Positions 33,308 through 41,604 of a DNA stretch of 64,000 nt are shown here, piece after piece. The translations under genes were made by a program, and so were the position numbers. The notes beneath the pieces were generated by a model. That model was not told the DNA's origin. It did not search any database and saw nothing but the letters and a program-made list of their open reading frames with translations. The stretch is from Nocardia concava NBRC 100430 (GTDB lineage Bacteria > Actinomycetota > Actinomycetes > Mycobacteriales > Mycobacteriaceae), in the NCBI RefSeq assembly GCF_000308815.1, contig NZ_BAFX01000007.1:1-64000 (forward strand), in the 5' to 3' direction. Numbering within the stretch: the first letter of the stretch is position 1; the number at the start of each line of letters is the position of its first letter.

Positions 33308-34480
33308 GTGACTACGACCGGTGACCGAATTGCGAGCCTGCGCAAACTCGCCGGGCTGAAACAAATACAGCTTGCCCAGCGGGCGCAATACAGCCTGTCA
33401 ATGGTTCGTGCCGTCGAACAGAACCGCGAACCCGCTTCGCCCGGGTTTGTCGCTGCGATCGCGTCGGCGCTCGGTGTAGAGCCCGAGCACCTCACCGGTG
33501 CTCCGTACTACGACATCATTGAGGAAGATGGGCCGCTCGACGGCGTGGCCGAGCTGCGCTCGGTGCTCGCTGAAGGGCCCTACGTGCGGGCCGTCGAGCC
33601 GCCCTCGCTGGCTGAGTTGACAACCGAGATGGCCGCGATCGACCTCGCGTATCGCAACGACAAGGGCCGAATCGCGCTCGCTCGAATGCCCGTGCTGTTG
33701 CGCCAGCTCTACGGAGCGCTTCACGCCGCGACTGACAGCGACCGCGGCAAAGTGTTCTCGCTGCTGTGCGCCGCGCACGTCACCACCGAACGCCTGTGTC
33801 GCCGGTTCGGGTTCACTGCGCTCGCCCCGACCGTGCTTGACCGCCTCGAGTGGGCCGCTGTCGGTGCCGATGATCCGCTGTATGCCGCACAGGCGAAGAT
33901 CAAGCGTGCGCGAATCCTGATGTACCACAACGCAAATGAGGTCGGTCTCTCGTTGGTAGAGCAGGGGATCGACCTCGTTGAGGGAGATGGCGAAGCCGCT
34001 AACGCTGTACGCGGATACGGGCACTTATGCGGTGCGATCGTCGCCGCCCGCGCCATTCGACCCGACACCGCTGCCGAGCACATCGAACATGCGCGCCGCC
34101 TTGCCCCGTCCATGCCGCACGAGTCCGACCTGTACGGAACCCTGTTCGGCCCCGGCAATGTGGGCATCCATGCTTGCGCGGTTGCGCTGGAATCCGGCGA
34201 TCCAGATCGGGCCGCGAGGGAAGGATCGGAGTTGATCCTGCCCCCAGAGATTGCCCCGCCCCGTGCGGGTCACCATTGGCAAGACGTTGCGCGTGCCTGG
34301 GTGCTGGTCGGTCAACCTGACAAGGCGCTGAAGGCGCTTGGCGCTGCGCGCGCTGTCGCGCCACAACAGACCCGCCTACACCCTTCCGTGCGTGAAACGC
34401 TGTACGCCGTAGCGTCGACCGAGCGCCGCCGGACGGACAGCCTGTCGAACTTCGCATCTTGGGTCGGTGTCGCGCTGTAG
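33308..34480 (+). CDS. XRE-family regulator with TPR-like domain
   Basis: 390 residues. N-terminal XRE HTH (residues about 5-60, LAQRAQYSLSMVRAVEQNREP and IASALGVEPEHLTG) and a long alpha-helical C-terminal domain of TPR character. This is the layout of actinobacterial HTH-TPR regulators and, more distantly, of peptide-sensing RRNPP receptors. It is the natural candidate for the element's master switch, next to the right attachment site. GTG at 33308 preceded by GGAGG at ideal spacing. No small peptide gene that could encode a signal is evident downstream. Confidence 0.85.
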   Translation: MTTTGDRIASLRKLAGLKQIQLAQRAQYSLSMVRAVEQNREPASPGFVAAIASALGVEPEHLTGAPYYDIIEEDGPLDGVAELRSVLAEGPYVRAVEPPSLAELTTEMAAIDLAYRNDKGRIALARMPVLLRQLYGALHAATDSDRGKVFSLLCAAHVTTERLCRRFGFTALAPTVLDRLEWAAVGADDPLYAAQAKIKRARILMYHNANEVGLSLVEQGIDLVEGDGEAANAVRGYGHLCGAIVAARAIRPDTAAEHIEHARRLAPSMPHESDLYGTLFGPGNVGIHACAVALESGDPDRAAREGSELILPPEIAPPRAGHHWQDVARAWVLVGQPDKALKALGAARAVAPQQTRLHPSVRETLYAVASTERRRTDSLSNFASWVGVAL

Positions 34481-34534
34481 GCAGCGGCGCGCTGAGAGAC
34501 CTGGACAAGGTGGCCCAGCGGGTAGGCGTCGTGA

Positions 34535-34599
34535 GCGTGCCGAGAATGCTGGATATCCCCAGTTCCCGCCTGCTTTTCAGCGTGCCGAGAGTGTGCCAA
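34535..34599 (+). repeat. putative integrase arm-type sites, right
   Basis: GCGTGCCGAGAATG at 34535-34548 and GCGTGCCGAGAGTGTGCCAA at 34580-34599 share the word found at 26037-26056 on the left side. Both lie between the last gene and the right core. Confidence 0.5.
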
Positions 34600-34703
34600 G
34601 ACAGGGTGAAACAGTCTGGACTGATCGAAACTCCCCGGACATGGGAGTGGTCCCTGACCTGGACGCCTTGTCCCTTGCTGGACGGGAGAGCACGGTTCTG
34701 CGC

Positions 34704-34749
34704 TCACTCGTAATGAAAAGGTCGGGGGTTCGATTCCCCCAGGCGGCTC
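34704..34749 (+). repeat. attachment site copy, right (attR core)
   Basis: Identical 46 bases to 25942-25987; this is the displaced 3' end of the original tRNA-Thr gene. Confidence 0.95.
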
Positions 34750-34756
34750 GGTAGGA

Positions 34757-34790
34757 GAGGTGAGGACCCTGTGGGTCCTCACCTCTTTTT
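34757..34790 (+). terminator. native tRNA-Thr terminator, now stranded
   Basis: GAGGTGAGGACC (34757-34768) pairs with GGTCCTCACCTC (34774-34785) followed by TTTTT, an ideal intrinsic terminator 8 bases beyond the right core copy. It probably ended the tRNA transcript before insertion. Confidence 0.85.
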
Positions 34791-34861
34791 CGTTGGGGCG
34801 ACTTGTGTTCGTGGTGAGGGGAAATCTGTTCGCGGGCGGGGGGCTTTGCGAGTCTGGCGGC

Positions 34862-35944
34862 GTGAGTGAGAACGAGCAGGGTGCTGGGCAGGTGGCGGAC
34901 GAGTCGGAGGACTTGGGGGCGCCTGCGGAGCTGGAGGTTCCGACGCTGTCGCGGCGAAAGTTGTTCGCGGGGGCCGGGATTGCGGGAGCTGTTGTCGTCG
35001 GCGGCGGGCTGGGGGCTTGGCTGACGACGCGGCGGACGCCCGGGTCGGGGCCGGTGAATCGGGCGCTGAAGATCGGGTTCGGGGGTGGGATCTGTGAGGC
35101 GCCGCTGTTCGCGGCGGTGCACCAGGGGATCTTCGAGAAGCACGGGCTGAAGGTCGAGGTGATCAAGACCGGGTCCGATGAGATCAAGGACGCGGTCGGG
35201 GCCGGGAAGCTGGATGCCGCGCCGGGGATCTTCTTCTCCTGGTTGAAGCCGATCGAGCAGGGGATCGACGCCAAGCTGGCGGCGGGGCTGCACGAGGGCT
35301 GCCTGCGGATCATCGTGCCGACCGACAGCCCCATCAAGTCGATCGCGGAGCTGCGGAACAAGACCATCGGGGTCGGGGCGATCGGCGATTCGTCCATGTC
35401 GTTCTTCTCGCTGGACCTGCTGGACGCCGGTATCAACCCGAGTCAGGACGTCGAGTGGCGGGTGTTTCCCGGCGACCAGCTGGGCGACGCGCTCGCACGC
35501 GGCGAGATCCAGGCGGTCGCGGGCAGCGATCCGAACGCGCTGCTCCCGACGCTGAAGGGCAAGGCGCGGGAGCTCACGAATAATCAGCAGGGCGCGAATC
35601 GCGAGCTGTTCTGCTGCGCGACCGCCGTCAACGGAAAGCTGCTTCGCGAGGATCCGGATACCGCGCGGGCGTTGGTCACGGCCTGGGCGGAGGGCAGCCG
35701 CTGGGTCGGGGCCAATCTGAGCCGGACCGCTGCGCTCGAGGTGGACAACAAGTACGTGGCGGCGGATCTGACGGTCGTGGAATCGACGCTGAAGACCTAC
35801 GGCTACAACCCGTCCGCGGTGAAGTTCAAGCCGGAGATCACGCCGGGCATCGAGAAGTTCGCCAAGACCGGATATCTGGATCGGAAGACCGATGCGCGGC
35901 GGCTCGCCGACAAGGTGTACGCCGATCTGGGGTTGACGTGGTGA
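34862..35944 (+). CDS. ABC transporter substrate-binding protein (nitrate/sulfonate/taurine type)
   Basis: 360 residues, SsuA/TauA/NMT1-like periplasmic fold (KIGFGGGICEAPLFAAVHQGIFEKHGLKVEV, later TDSPIKSIAELRNKTIGVGAIGDSSM). The N-terminus has a twin-arginine signal LSRRKLFAGAGIAGAVVVGGGLG, so export is probably by Tat; no lipobox cysteine follows. GTG at 34862. Ligand is not fixed by sequence, but the neighbouring cysteine synthase suggests a sulfur compound. Confidence 0.85.
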   Translation: MSENEQGAGQVADESEDLGAPAELEVPTLSRRKLFAGAGIAGAVVVGGGLGAWLTTRRTPGSGPVNRALKIGFGGGICEAPLFAAVHQGIFEKHGLKVEVIKTGSDEIKDAVGAGKLDAAPGIFFSWLKPIEQGIDAKLAAGLHEGCLRIIVPTDSPIKSIAELRNKTIGVGAIGDSSMSFFSLDLLDAGINPSQDVEWRVFPGDQLGDALARGEIQAVAGSDPNALLPTLKGKARELTNNQQGANRELFCCATAVNGKLLREDPDTARALVTAWAEGSRWVGANLSRTAALEVDNKYVAADLTVVESTLKTYGYNPSAVKFKPEITPGIEKFAKTGYLDRKTDARRLADKVYADLGLTW

Positions 35945-36957
35945 CGACCGCTCCGGCGGAAACCGTTGCGGGCCAGGAGAAGACGGCAGTGCCGGTCGCT
36001 ACGGCGGTCCGGTACCCGCCGACCATCGGGTTCGTGACGGCCTGGTCGCTGTGGGTGCTCACGGCGGCCGTGACGCTGCTGGTGCCGGATCGGCTCACGG
36101 CGGCCGCGCCGACGGCTGCCGGAATCATCTTCGCGACAACTGCTTTCGGGTTGACGGGCTGGGCGGTCATCGCCTTCAACAGCCGCGCGGCCACGGTACG
36201 GTTGCGGCACTGGACGCCGTGGATCGGCGTGGTCGCCGCGTGGATCCTGGTGTGGGAGTACAGCACCGCGAAGACCGGCTGGCTCGAGCCGCCGCATTTC
36301 GCGTCACCGCAGCAGATGCTGCTGGTGTTCTGGGAGGACGGCGGCCTGCTGGTGTCGTGCACCTGGCATTCGCTGTTGCTGCTGGTGACGGGATTCTCGA
36401 TCGGCGCGGTGAGCGGGCTGCTGACCGGGATCGCCACCGGATGGTCGAAAAACGTTGCGTACTGGACACATCCGATACTGCTGACGCTCGGGCCGGTACC
36501 GCCGGCCACCATTCTGCCGCTGGTGTTCATCCTGTTCCCGAGCACCTATCTCGGCAGCGTCTTCATGGTGGCGCTGGGCGTGTGGTTCCCGGTGTCGTTC
36601 CTCACCCGGGTGGGCGTCTCGGGGGTGGCGCGCGGATATTTCGATGTGGCGCAGACACTGGGCGCGTCGAATCGCTTCCTGATCTGGCGGGTCGCGGTGC
36701 CGGGTGCGCTGCCGAGCATTTTCACCGGCCTGTTCATGGGATTGTGCTCATCGCTGACGGCGCTGGCGGTGGCGGAACTGCTCGGCGTGAAGAACGGGCT
36801 GGGCTGGTACATCCAGTGGACCAAGGGCTGGGCCGCCTATCCGCGCATGTACGCGGCGATCGTGATCATGATCGTGGTGTGCTGCACCGCGATCGTCGGA
36901 TTGCTCCGGCTGCGCAATCGCGCGCTGGCCTGGCAGAAGGATCTGGTGCGATGGTGA
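35941..36957 (+). CDS. ABC transporter permease (SsuC/TauC-like)
   Basis: 338 residues with an unusual two-helix N-terminal extension (about 90 residues) before the BPD_transp_1 core. The EAA loop is GVARGYFDVAQTLGASNRFLIWRVAVPGALPSI. GTG at 35941 overlaps the previous stop (GTGA); another GTG sits one codon upstream. Partner of the next ATPase. Confidence 0.88.
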   Translation: MTTAPAETVAGQEKTAVPVATAVRYPPTIGFVTAWSLWVLTAAVTLLVPDRLTAAAPTAAGIIFATTAFGLTGWAVIAFNSRAATVRLRHWTPWIGVVAAWILVWEYSTAKTGWLEPPHFASPQQMLLVFWEDGGLLVSCTWHSLLLLVTGFSIGAVSGLLTGIATGWSKNVAYWTHPILLTLGPVPPATILPLVFILFPSTYLGSVFMVALGVWFPVSFLTRVGVSGVARGYFDVAQTLGASNRFLIWRVAVPGALPSIFTGLFMGLCSSLTALAVAELLGVKNGLGWYIQWTKGWAAYPRMYAAIVIMIVVCCTAIVGLLRLRNRALAWQKDLVRW

Positions 36958-37787
36958 GCGACGGGATCGCGATCGATATCGACGGAGTCTCACACCAGTT
37001 CTCGGTGGCGGGGCCGCGCAAGCGCACCGTGCTGGATCGGGTGCTGGGCCGACCTGCGCCGGTGCCGACCCGTGCGCAGGAACTGGGGCGGCTGCGGGTG
37101 CTGACCGATATCTCGCTGCGCATCGAGCCGGGGCAGTTCGTGGCCTTGCTCGGGCCGTCGGGATGCGGGAAGTCGACGCTGCTGCGCCTGCTGGCCGGAC
37201 TGGAACGGCCGTCGCGGGGCACCCTGGTCGCGGACGGGCAGGCCATCACCGGACCGGATCCGCACCGGGCCTTGATGTTTCAGGATCCGACCCTGTACCC
37301 GTGGCGGACGGTAGAGCAGAACGTGGCGCTCGGACCGCAGGCGCGCGGTGCACTGGACGCCGAGCGGATCACCGAGGCGCTCGAACTCGTTGGTCTGCAA
37401 GGGTTCCGGGATTCCTATCCGGCGCAGCTGTCCGGCGGCATGGCCCAGCGCGTGGCGCTGGCGCGGGCACTGGTGAATCAGCCCCGGCTGTTCCTGCTGG
37501 ACGAACCCCTGGGCAAGCTGGACGCGCTGACCCGTGCCACGCTCCAGGGCGAGATCACGCGGCTGTGGGAGCGTGACCGCTTCACCGCCGTGCTGGTCAC
37601 CCACGATGTCGACGAGGCGCTGCGGCTGGCCGACCGGGTGGTGGTGTTCACGCCGCGGCCCGGAAAAGTGGTGCGCGACTTGGCGGTCGAGCTGCCGCGT
37701 CCGCGTGACCACGATGATCCCGAGTATCTACGACTGCGCCGAGAGCTGTTCACCGCGCTCGGCGAGACAGGCAGGGCTGCCGCATGA
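36951..37787 (+). CDS. ABC transporter ATPase (SsuB/TauB-like)
   Basis: 278 residues: Walker A LLGPSGCGKST, Q-loop MFQDPTLYPW, signature LSGGMAQR, Walker B LFLLDEPLGKLDALTR, switch VTHDVDEAL. An extra 25-residue loop precedes Walker A, reminiscent of nitrate/sulfonate ATPases. ATG at 36951 overlaps the permease stop by seven bases, and the gene ends in an ATGA overlap with the synthase gene. Confidence 0.92.
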   Translation: MVSDGIAIDIDGVSHQFSVAGPRKRTVLDRVLGRPAPVPTRAQELGRLRVLTDISLRIEPGQFVALLGPSGCGKSTLLRLLAGLERPSRGTLVADGQAITGPDPHRALMFQDPTLYPWRTVEQNVALGPQARGALDAERITEALELVGLQGFRDSYPAQLSGGMAQRVALARALVNQPRLFLLDEPLGKLDALTRATLQGEITRLWERDRFTAVLVTHDVDEALRLADRVVVFTPRPGKVVRDLAVELPRPRDHDDPEYLRLRRELFTALGETGRAAA

Positions 37788-39199
37788 CCGGTGTTTCCAC
37801 GCGGACCGCGGGCGTGTTCGACTCCGTCGCCGACGCCATCGGGCATACGCCGCTGGTGCGGCTGAACCGGGTGACCGACGATATCCGGGCCACCGTCTAC
37901 GTCAAGCTCGAATACCTGAATCCCGGTGGGAGCGTGAAGGATCGGGCCGCCCTCGGCATGCTGCTGGCGGCCGAGCGGGACGGGGAACTGCGACCCGGCG
38001 GCACCGTGGTCGAGGCGAGTTCGGGCAATACCGGACTGGGCCTGGCCGCGTTGGCGGCGGCGCGCGGCTATCGGACGGTGGTCGTTGTGCCGGACCGGGT
38101 GAGCCAGGAGAAGAAGGCGCTGCTGCGGGCGCACGGGGCCGAGGTGCACGAGACGCCGGGGCTGCGGCCGGTGGATCATCCCGAGCATCTGCGGTCGGTC
38201 GCGTTGCGGCTGACCGCGGAGATTCCGGGGGCGTGGTTCGCCGGGCAGTACGACAATCCCGCCAATCCGGCGGCGCACCGGGCCACCACCGGACCCGAGA
38301 TCTGGGGGCAGACCGACGGGCGCGTCACGCATTTCGTGGCGGGCGTGGGCACGGGCGGGACCATTACCGGGACCGGCGAGTACCTGAAGGAGGCGTCCGG
38401 CGGCGCCGTGTGGGTGATCGGGGCCGACCCGGTGACCTCGGTGTACGGCGGCGGCGACGGGCGGGTCTGGTACGTGGAGGCGGTCGGGCACTTCCTGCAT
38501 CCGGAGACCGCGGTCGACGAATGGCCGGAGTCGTATCACACGGATGTGGTGGACGCGATCGAGCGGATTCCCGATGCCGAGGCGCTGCGAGTGCTGCATC
38601 GGGTCGCGAGGGAAGAGGGCCTGCTGCTGGGTGGTTCGTCGGGGACGGCCATCGCGGCGGCGCTGCGGATCGCGCGGACGCTGGGGCCGGAGGATGTCGT
38701 GGTGGTCGTCGCGCCGGACTCGGGGCGGGCGTATCTGTCGAAGTACTACAACGATGAATGGCTGGGGAGCTTGGGATTCCCGCTCACCGGCGAGGTCGAG
38801 GGGCCGACCATCGGCGCGGTGGTGAGCGAACTCGATCGCGACGCCGATCTGGCGGCTGTGCCATCCGGCGCGACCGTCGCCGAGGCGCGAGCGCTGCTCG
38901 GTGACGGTGCGGCATTGCCGGTGGTGCTGCAGCGCAGCGCATCCGGTCCGACCGTGGTGGCCGAGGTGCTCGGATCGATCACCGCCGCCAGCGTGGCCGC
39001 CGCACCCGCTACCGATTCGGTCTCCACGCATCTCGACGCGGCATTGCCGTTCGTCGGCACGACCGAACCGCTCGCGCGGGCACTCGCCCGTCTCGCCGAT
39101 CATTCCGGGCCGGTCGTCATCGCACACGAGGGCCGCGCCATCGCGGTCGTCGACCGCGCACGGCTCTACGAACACACAGAACAGAAAGAAACACAGTGA
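37784..39199 (+). CDS. cystathionine beta-synthase / cysteine synthase
   Basis: 471-residue fold-type II PLP enzyme. PLP lysine in NPGGSVKDRAA (about residue 52), SSGNTGLG substrate loop, GTGGTITGTGEYL phosphate-binding loop, and GSSGTAIAAAL. The C-terminal 120 residues have a degenerate CBS-pair shape, so cystathionine synthesis from serine and homocysteine is likely, cysteine synthesis possible. Coupled (ATGA) to the ABC importer, suggesting that imported sulfur feeds this enzyme. Confidence 0.9.
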   Translation: MTGVSTRTAGVFDSVADAIGHTPLVRLNRVTDDIRATVYVKLEYLNPGGSVKDRAALGMLLAAERDGELRPGGTVVEASSGNTGLGLAALAAARGYRTVVVVPDRVSQEKKALLRAHGAEVHETPGLRPVDHPEHLRSVALRLTAEIPGAWFAGQYDNPANPAAHRATTGPEIWGQTDGRVTHFVAGVGTGGTITGTGEYLKEASGGAVWVIGADPVTSVYGGGDGRVWYVEAVGHFLHPETAVDEWPESYHTDVVDAIERIPDAEALRVLHRVAREEGLLLGGSSGTAIAAALRIARTLGPEDVVVVVAPDSGRAYLSKYYNDEWLGSLGFPLTGEVEGPTIGAVVSELDRDADLAAVPSGATVAEARALLGDGAALPVVLQRSASGPTVVAEVLGSITAASVAAAPATDSVSTHLDAALPFVGTTEPLARALARLADHSGPVVIAHEGRAIAVVDRARLYEHTEQKETQ

Positions 39200-39891
39200 C
39201 ATTCGCACGTTTGACCGCCGCCGCGACCCTCGTCGCGGGACTCGGACTCCTGGGAGCCGGGACGGCCGCGGCGCATGTCGGGGTCAGCGCGCCCGAGGCC
39301 GAGCCGGGCGGGTTCGCGGTGGTGACGGTGCGGGTGCCGACCGAGTCGGCGACCGCGGGCACCGTGAAGCTGGAAATCACGCTGCCGCAGGATCATCCGC
39401 TCGCGGTCGTGCGCAATGAGGCCATTGCCGGATGGGACGTGACGCAGAAGCGCGCCACCCTGGCCACACCCGTGGACAACGGGCACGGCGGCAAGGTCAC
39501 CGACTATGTCTCCAGCGTCACCTTCACCGCGAGGGACGGAGTCTCGATCCGACCCGGCGAGTTCGGGGAGTTCAAACTGCAGGTGGGGCCGCTGCCGCAC
39601 ACGGCCGAAATCGCGTTCCCGGCCATCCAGACCTACAGCGACGGCAGCGTGGTGTCCTGGATCGAGCGATCCTCCGACGGCACCGCGCCCGACAAGCCCG
39701 CCCCGGTTCTGAAACTGTCGGCCGCACACGATGGTGCGCACGGCCAGCCGACCGCCGCGCCGGAAGCGGTAGCAGCCCATCGGGATTCGCGCGTCCAGCG
39801 CCGACTGGCCGAGGTGGCCCTGGTCGTCGCCATCGGTGCGCTGGCCTTGTCCGCCGCACCGAAGTTCCGGCGTTTCCGCACTCGGGAATGA
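39196..39891 (+). CDS. YcnI-like (DUF1775) copper-associated exported protein
   Basis: 231 residues. Sec signal peptide, cleavage near AAA-HVGVSAPEAEPGG so that histidine becomes the mature N-terminus, the copper ligand of YcnI domains, with the conserved W in VSWIER. One C-terminal membrane helix (VALVVAIGALALSA) follows an alanine/proline linker. GTG overlaps the synthase stop (GTGA). Acts with the CopC-CopD protein downstream (ATGA). Confidence 0.9.
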   Translation: MTFARLTAAATLVAGLGLLGAGTAAAHVGVSAPEAEPGGFAVVTVRVPTESATAGTVKLEITLPQDHPLAVVRNEAIAGWDVTQKRATLATPVDNGHGGKVTDYVSSVTFTARDGVSIRPGEFGEFKLQVGPLPHTAEIAFPAIQTYSDGSVVSWIERSSDGTAPDKPAPVLKLSAAHDGAHGQPTAAPEAVAAHRDSRVQRRLAEVALVVAIGALALSAAPKFRRFRTRE

Positions 39892-41600
39892 TCGCGAGAC
39901 GGGCAGTCGTCGCGCTGCTGCTCGCCCTGGGGCTGGGGCTGATCGGCCTGTTCTCCGGCGCCGCACCGGCATTCGCGCACGCGGTGCTGGTGGGCAGCGA
40001 TCCCGGATACGGGGCGATGGTGGAGCACGCGCCCGCGCGAATATCGATCACCTTCGACGAACCGGTGACGGCGGCGCAGAACGCGGTCACGGTCACCGAC
40101 CGCGATGGGGCGCGCGCCGATGTCGATGCGACCGAGAGTTCCGACGGCGGCCGGACGATCGTGGTACCGCTGCGATCCGGCCTCGCCGATGGGACCTACC
40201 TGCTCGGCTGGTCGCTACTCTCGGCCGACGGTCATGTGGTGGCGGGCTCGATCGTCTTCGGGATCGGCGTCCCGCCCGACCTGACGGTCACGGCCGCCCC
40301 GCCCGATCCGCTGATCGCCGCGCTCGACGTGGTGGTGCGACTGCTGGCGGCGCTCGGCTACGCGGGAATCGCATTGGCCGTGGGCATTCCACTCGCGACA
40401 CGGCTGGTGTGGCCGAATGCGGCGCGGGAAAGGGCGATCGCCCAGCTTGTTCGCCTCGGCGCGACCACCACCGTCGTCACCGCGCTGGCGACCTTCGCCG
40501 TCCTCCCCGGGCGACTCGGGGGTGCGGCGGGCTGGGGCGAACGAGGGGTCTGGATACAGTCGGCGACCTCACTGGTCGGCGCGGCGCTGCTGGCCAGGGC
40601 CGTGGGCGCGTCAGCCCTCGCATACTTCGCGACCGCACCGGGGAGGCTGGCGGGTTGGGCAACGTGGAACCACCGGCAGGCACCGCCGAGCAGCCGTATC
40701 GCTCCGGCGCGAGTCCCGGGTGTGATGGAGTTCGCCGGTGGCGGGGTCGTGGTGCTGTCCACGGTGGCCTCGGGTCATGCGGTCGCCGGTGAATACCGCT
40801 GGGCAGCAGTGGCTTCCGGCGTATTGCACGTGACGGCCATGGCGCTGTGGATCGGTGGTGCAGTGCTGGTCGGGTTGGCATGGCGCACGCCGCGCCGCGC
40901 CGAGGTGGTGGCGAGGTTTGGGCCGGTCGCGGCCGGGGCGGTGGGGGCGCTGGTGGTCAGCGGGACGTTCCAGAGCTGGCGTGCGGTGAGTCCGGTCGCG
41001 GCGCTGTGGCATACCTCGTGGGGGCTGCTGTTGCTGGTGAAAGTCGCGCTGGTCGCGATCGCAGTGGGAACGGCGATGGTGGTGCGGTGGATCGCGGCCG
41101 CCGGCCCGGATACGGGCTCGGCGAGGCGGTTTCGCCGGTGGGGGTCGGCGCGAGCGAGTAGCGGGCCGTGGGCGGTGCGTGTCGAGCTGGGAGCTCAGGT
41201 CGCGGTGCTGCTGGTGACCGCGTTGCTGACCGGGGTCGCGCCCGCGCGGGATACCTACGATCCGCCAGTGCGGCTGGATGCGGTGGTCGGGCCGCTGCGG
41301 GCCGAGGTCGACGTGGACGGAGCGCATACCGGGCAGCAGGAAATCACTGTGCGGCTGCGTGATTCGGCGGGGACGCCGGTCGACGCGTTGGAGGTCACCG
41401 GGCGGCTGGAGCGGACGGACGGCGGGATCGGGCCGGTCGAGGTGGCGTTCCGGCGGGTGGAACCCGTTGAGCTGGGGCCCGATTACTTCGTGTCCCAGCC
41501 GGTACGGGTTCCGCTCGCCGGGGAGTGGCGGCTGCGGCTGACCGTGGTGGCGGATCGGACGAACGGATTCGCCGCCACGGTGCCGTATCGGGTGTGGTGA
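39888..41600 (+). CDS. CopC-CopD fusion copper transport protein
   Basis: 570 residues. Signal peptide, then a CopC domain starting AHAVLVGSDPGYGAM (mature N-terminal histidine ligand) with DGHVVAGSIVFGI, then a CopD membrane domain of eight or so helices (from about residue 140 to 450) and a C-terminal extracytoplasmic beta domain of YtkA-like character. Probably moves copper across the membrane for cuproenzymes. ATG at 39888 overlaps the YcnI stop. Confidence 0.9.
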   Translation: MIARRAVVALLLALGLGLIGLFSGAAPAFAHAVLVGSDPGYGAMVEHAPARISITFDEPVTAAQNAVTVTDRDGARADVDATESSDGGRTIVVPLRSGLADGTYLLGWSLLSADGHVVAGSIVFGIGVPPDLTVTAAPPDPLIAALDVVVRLLAALGYAGIALAVGIPLATRLVWPNAARERAIAQLVRLGATTTVVTALATFAVLPGRLGGAAGWGERGVWIQSATSLVGAALLARAVGASALAYFATAPGRLAGWATWNHRQAPPSSRIAPARVPGVMEFAGGGVVVLSTVASGHAVAGEYRWAAVASGVLHVTAMALWIGGAVLVGLAWRTPRRAEVVARFGPVAAGAVGALVVSGTFQSWRAVSPVAALWHTSWGLLLLVKVALVAIAVGTAMVVRWIAAAGPDTGSARRFRRWGSARASSGPWAVRVELGAQVAVLLVTALLTGVAPARDTYDPPVRLDAVVGPLRAEVDVDGAHTGQQEITVRLRDSAGTPVDALEVTGRLERTDGGIGPVEVAFRRVEPVELGPDYFVSQPVRVPLAGEWRLRLTVVADRTNGFAATVPYRVW

Positions 41601-41604
41601 CCGG

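Larger units (their letters stand above)
25942..34749. mobile_element. 8.8-kb tRNA-Thr-integrated element, probable phage satellite
   Basis: Bounded by identical 46-bp copies of the tRNA 3' half. Order from the left: integrase and a HTH protein (minus), then excisionase, small protein, RepA-like ATPase, small ORF, CheR-like methyltransferase, three small proteins and a major capsid protein (plus), a hairpin-rich gap, two small minus-strand genes and an XRE-TPR regulator (plus). Phage-like integration and replication genes plus a single capsid gene, without portal, terminase, protease or tail genes, fit a satellite that depends on a helper phage rather than a complete prophage. A decayed prophage is the alternative, but no frameshifted remnants are visible and the genes overlap tightly. 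Confidence 0.85.
34481..34861. other. right end of the element and junction to chromosome
   Basis: 381 bases without a gene: arm-type repeats, the right core copy (34704-34749), and the native tRNA-Thr terminator (34757-34790). The promoter of the ABC operon must lie between the terminator and 34861 or upstream; I cannot place it. Confidence 0.6.

Noticed and set aside
25942..34749. Complete prophage
   Set aside because: No portal, terminase, protease, tail or lysis genes, and only 8.8 kb; gene content fits a satellite better.
34459..34754. Open frames between the regulator and attR
   Set aside because: They overlap the arm repeats and the tRNA remnant, lack ribosome binding sites and have no recognisable product.
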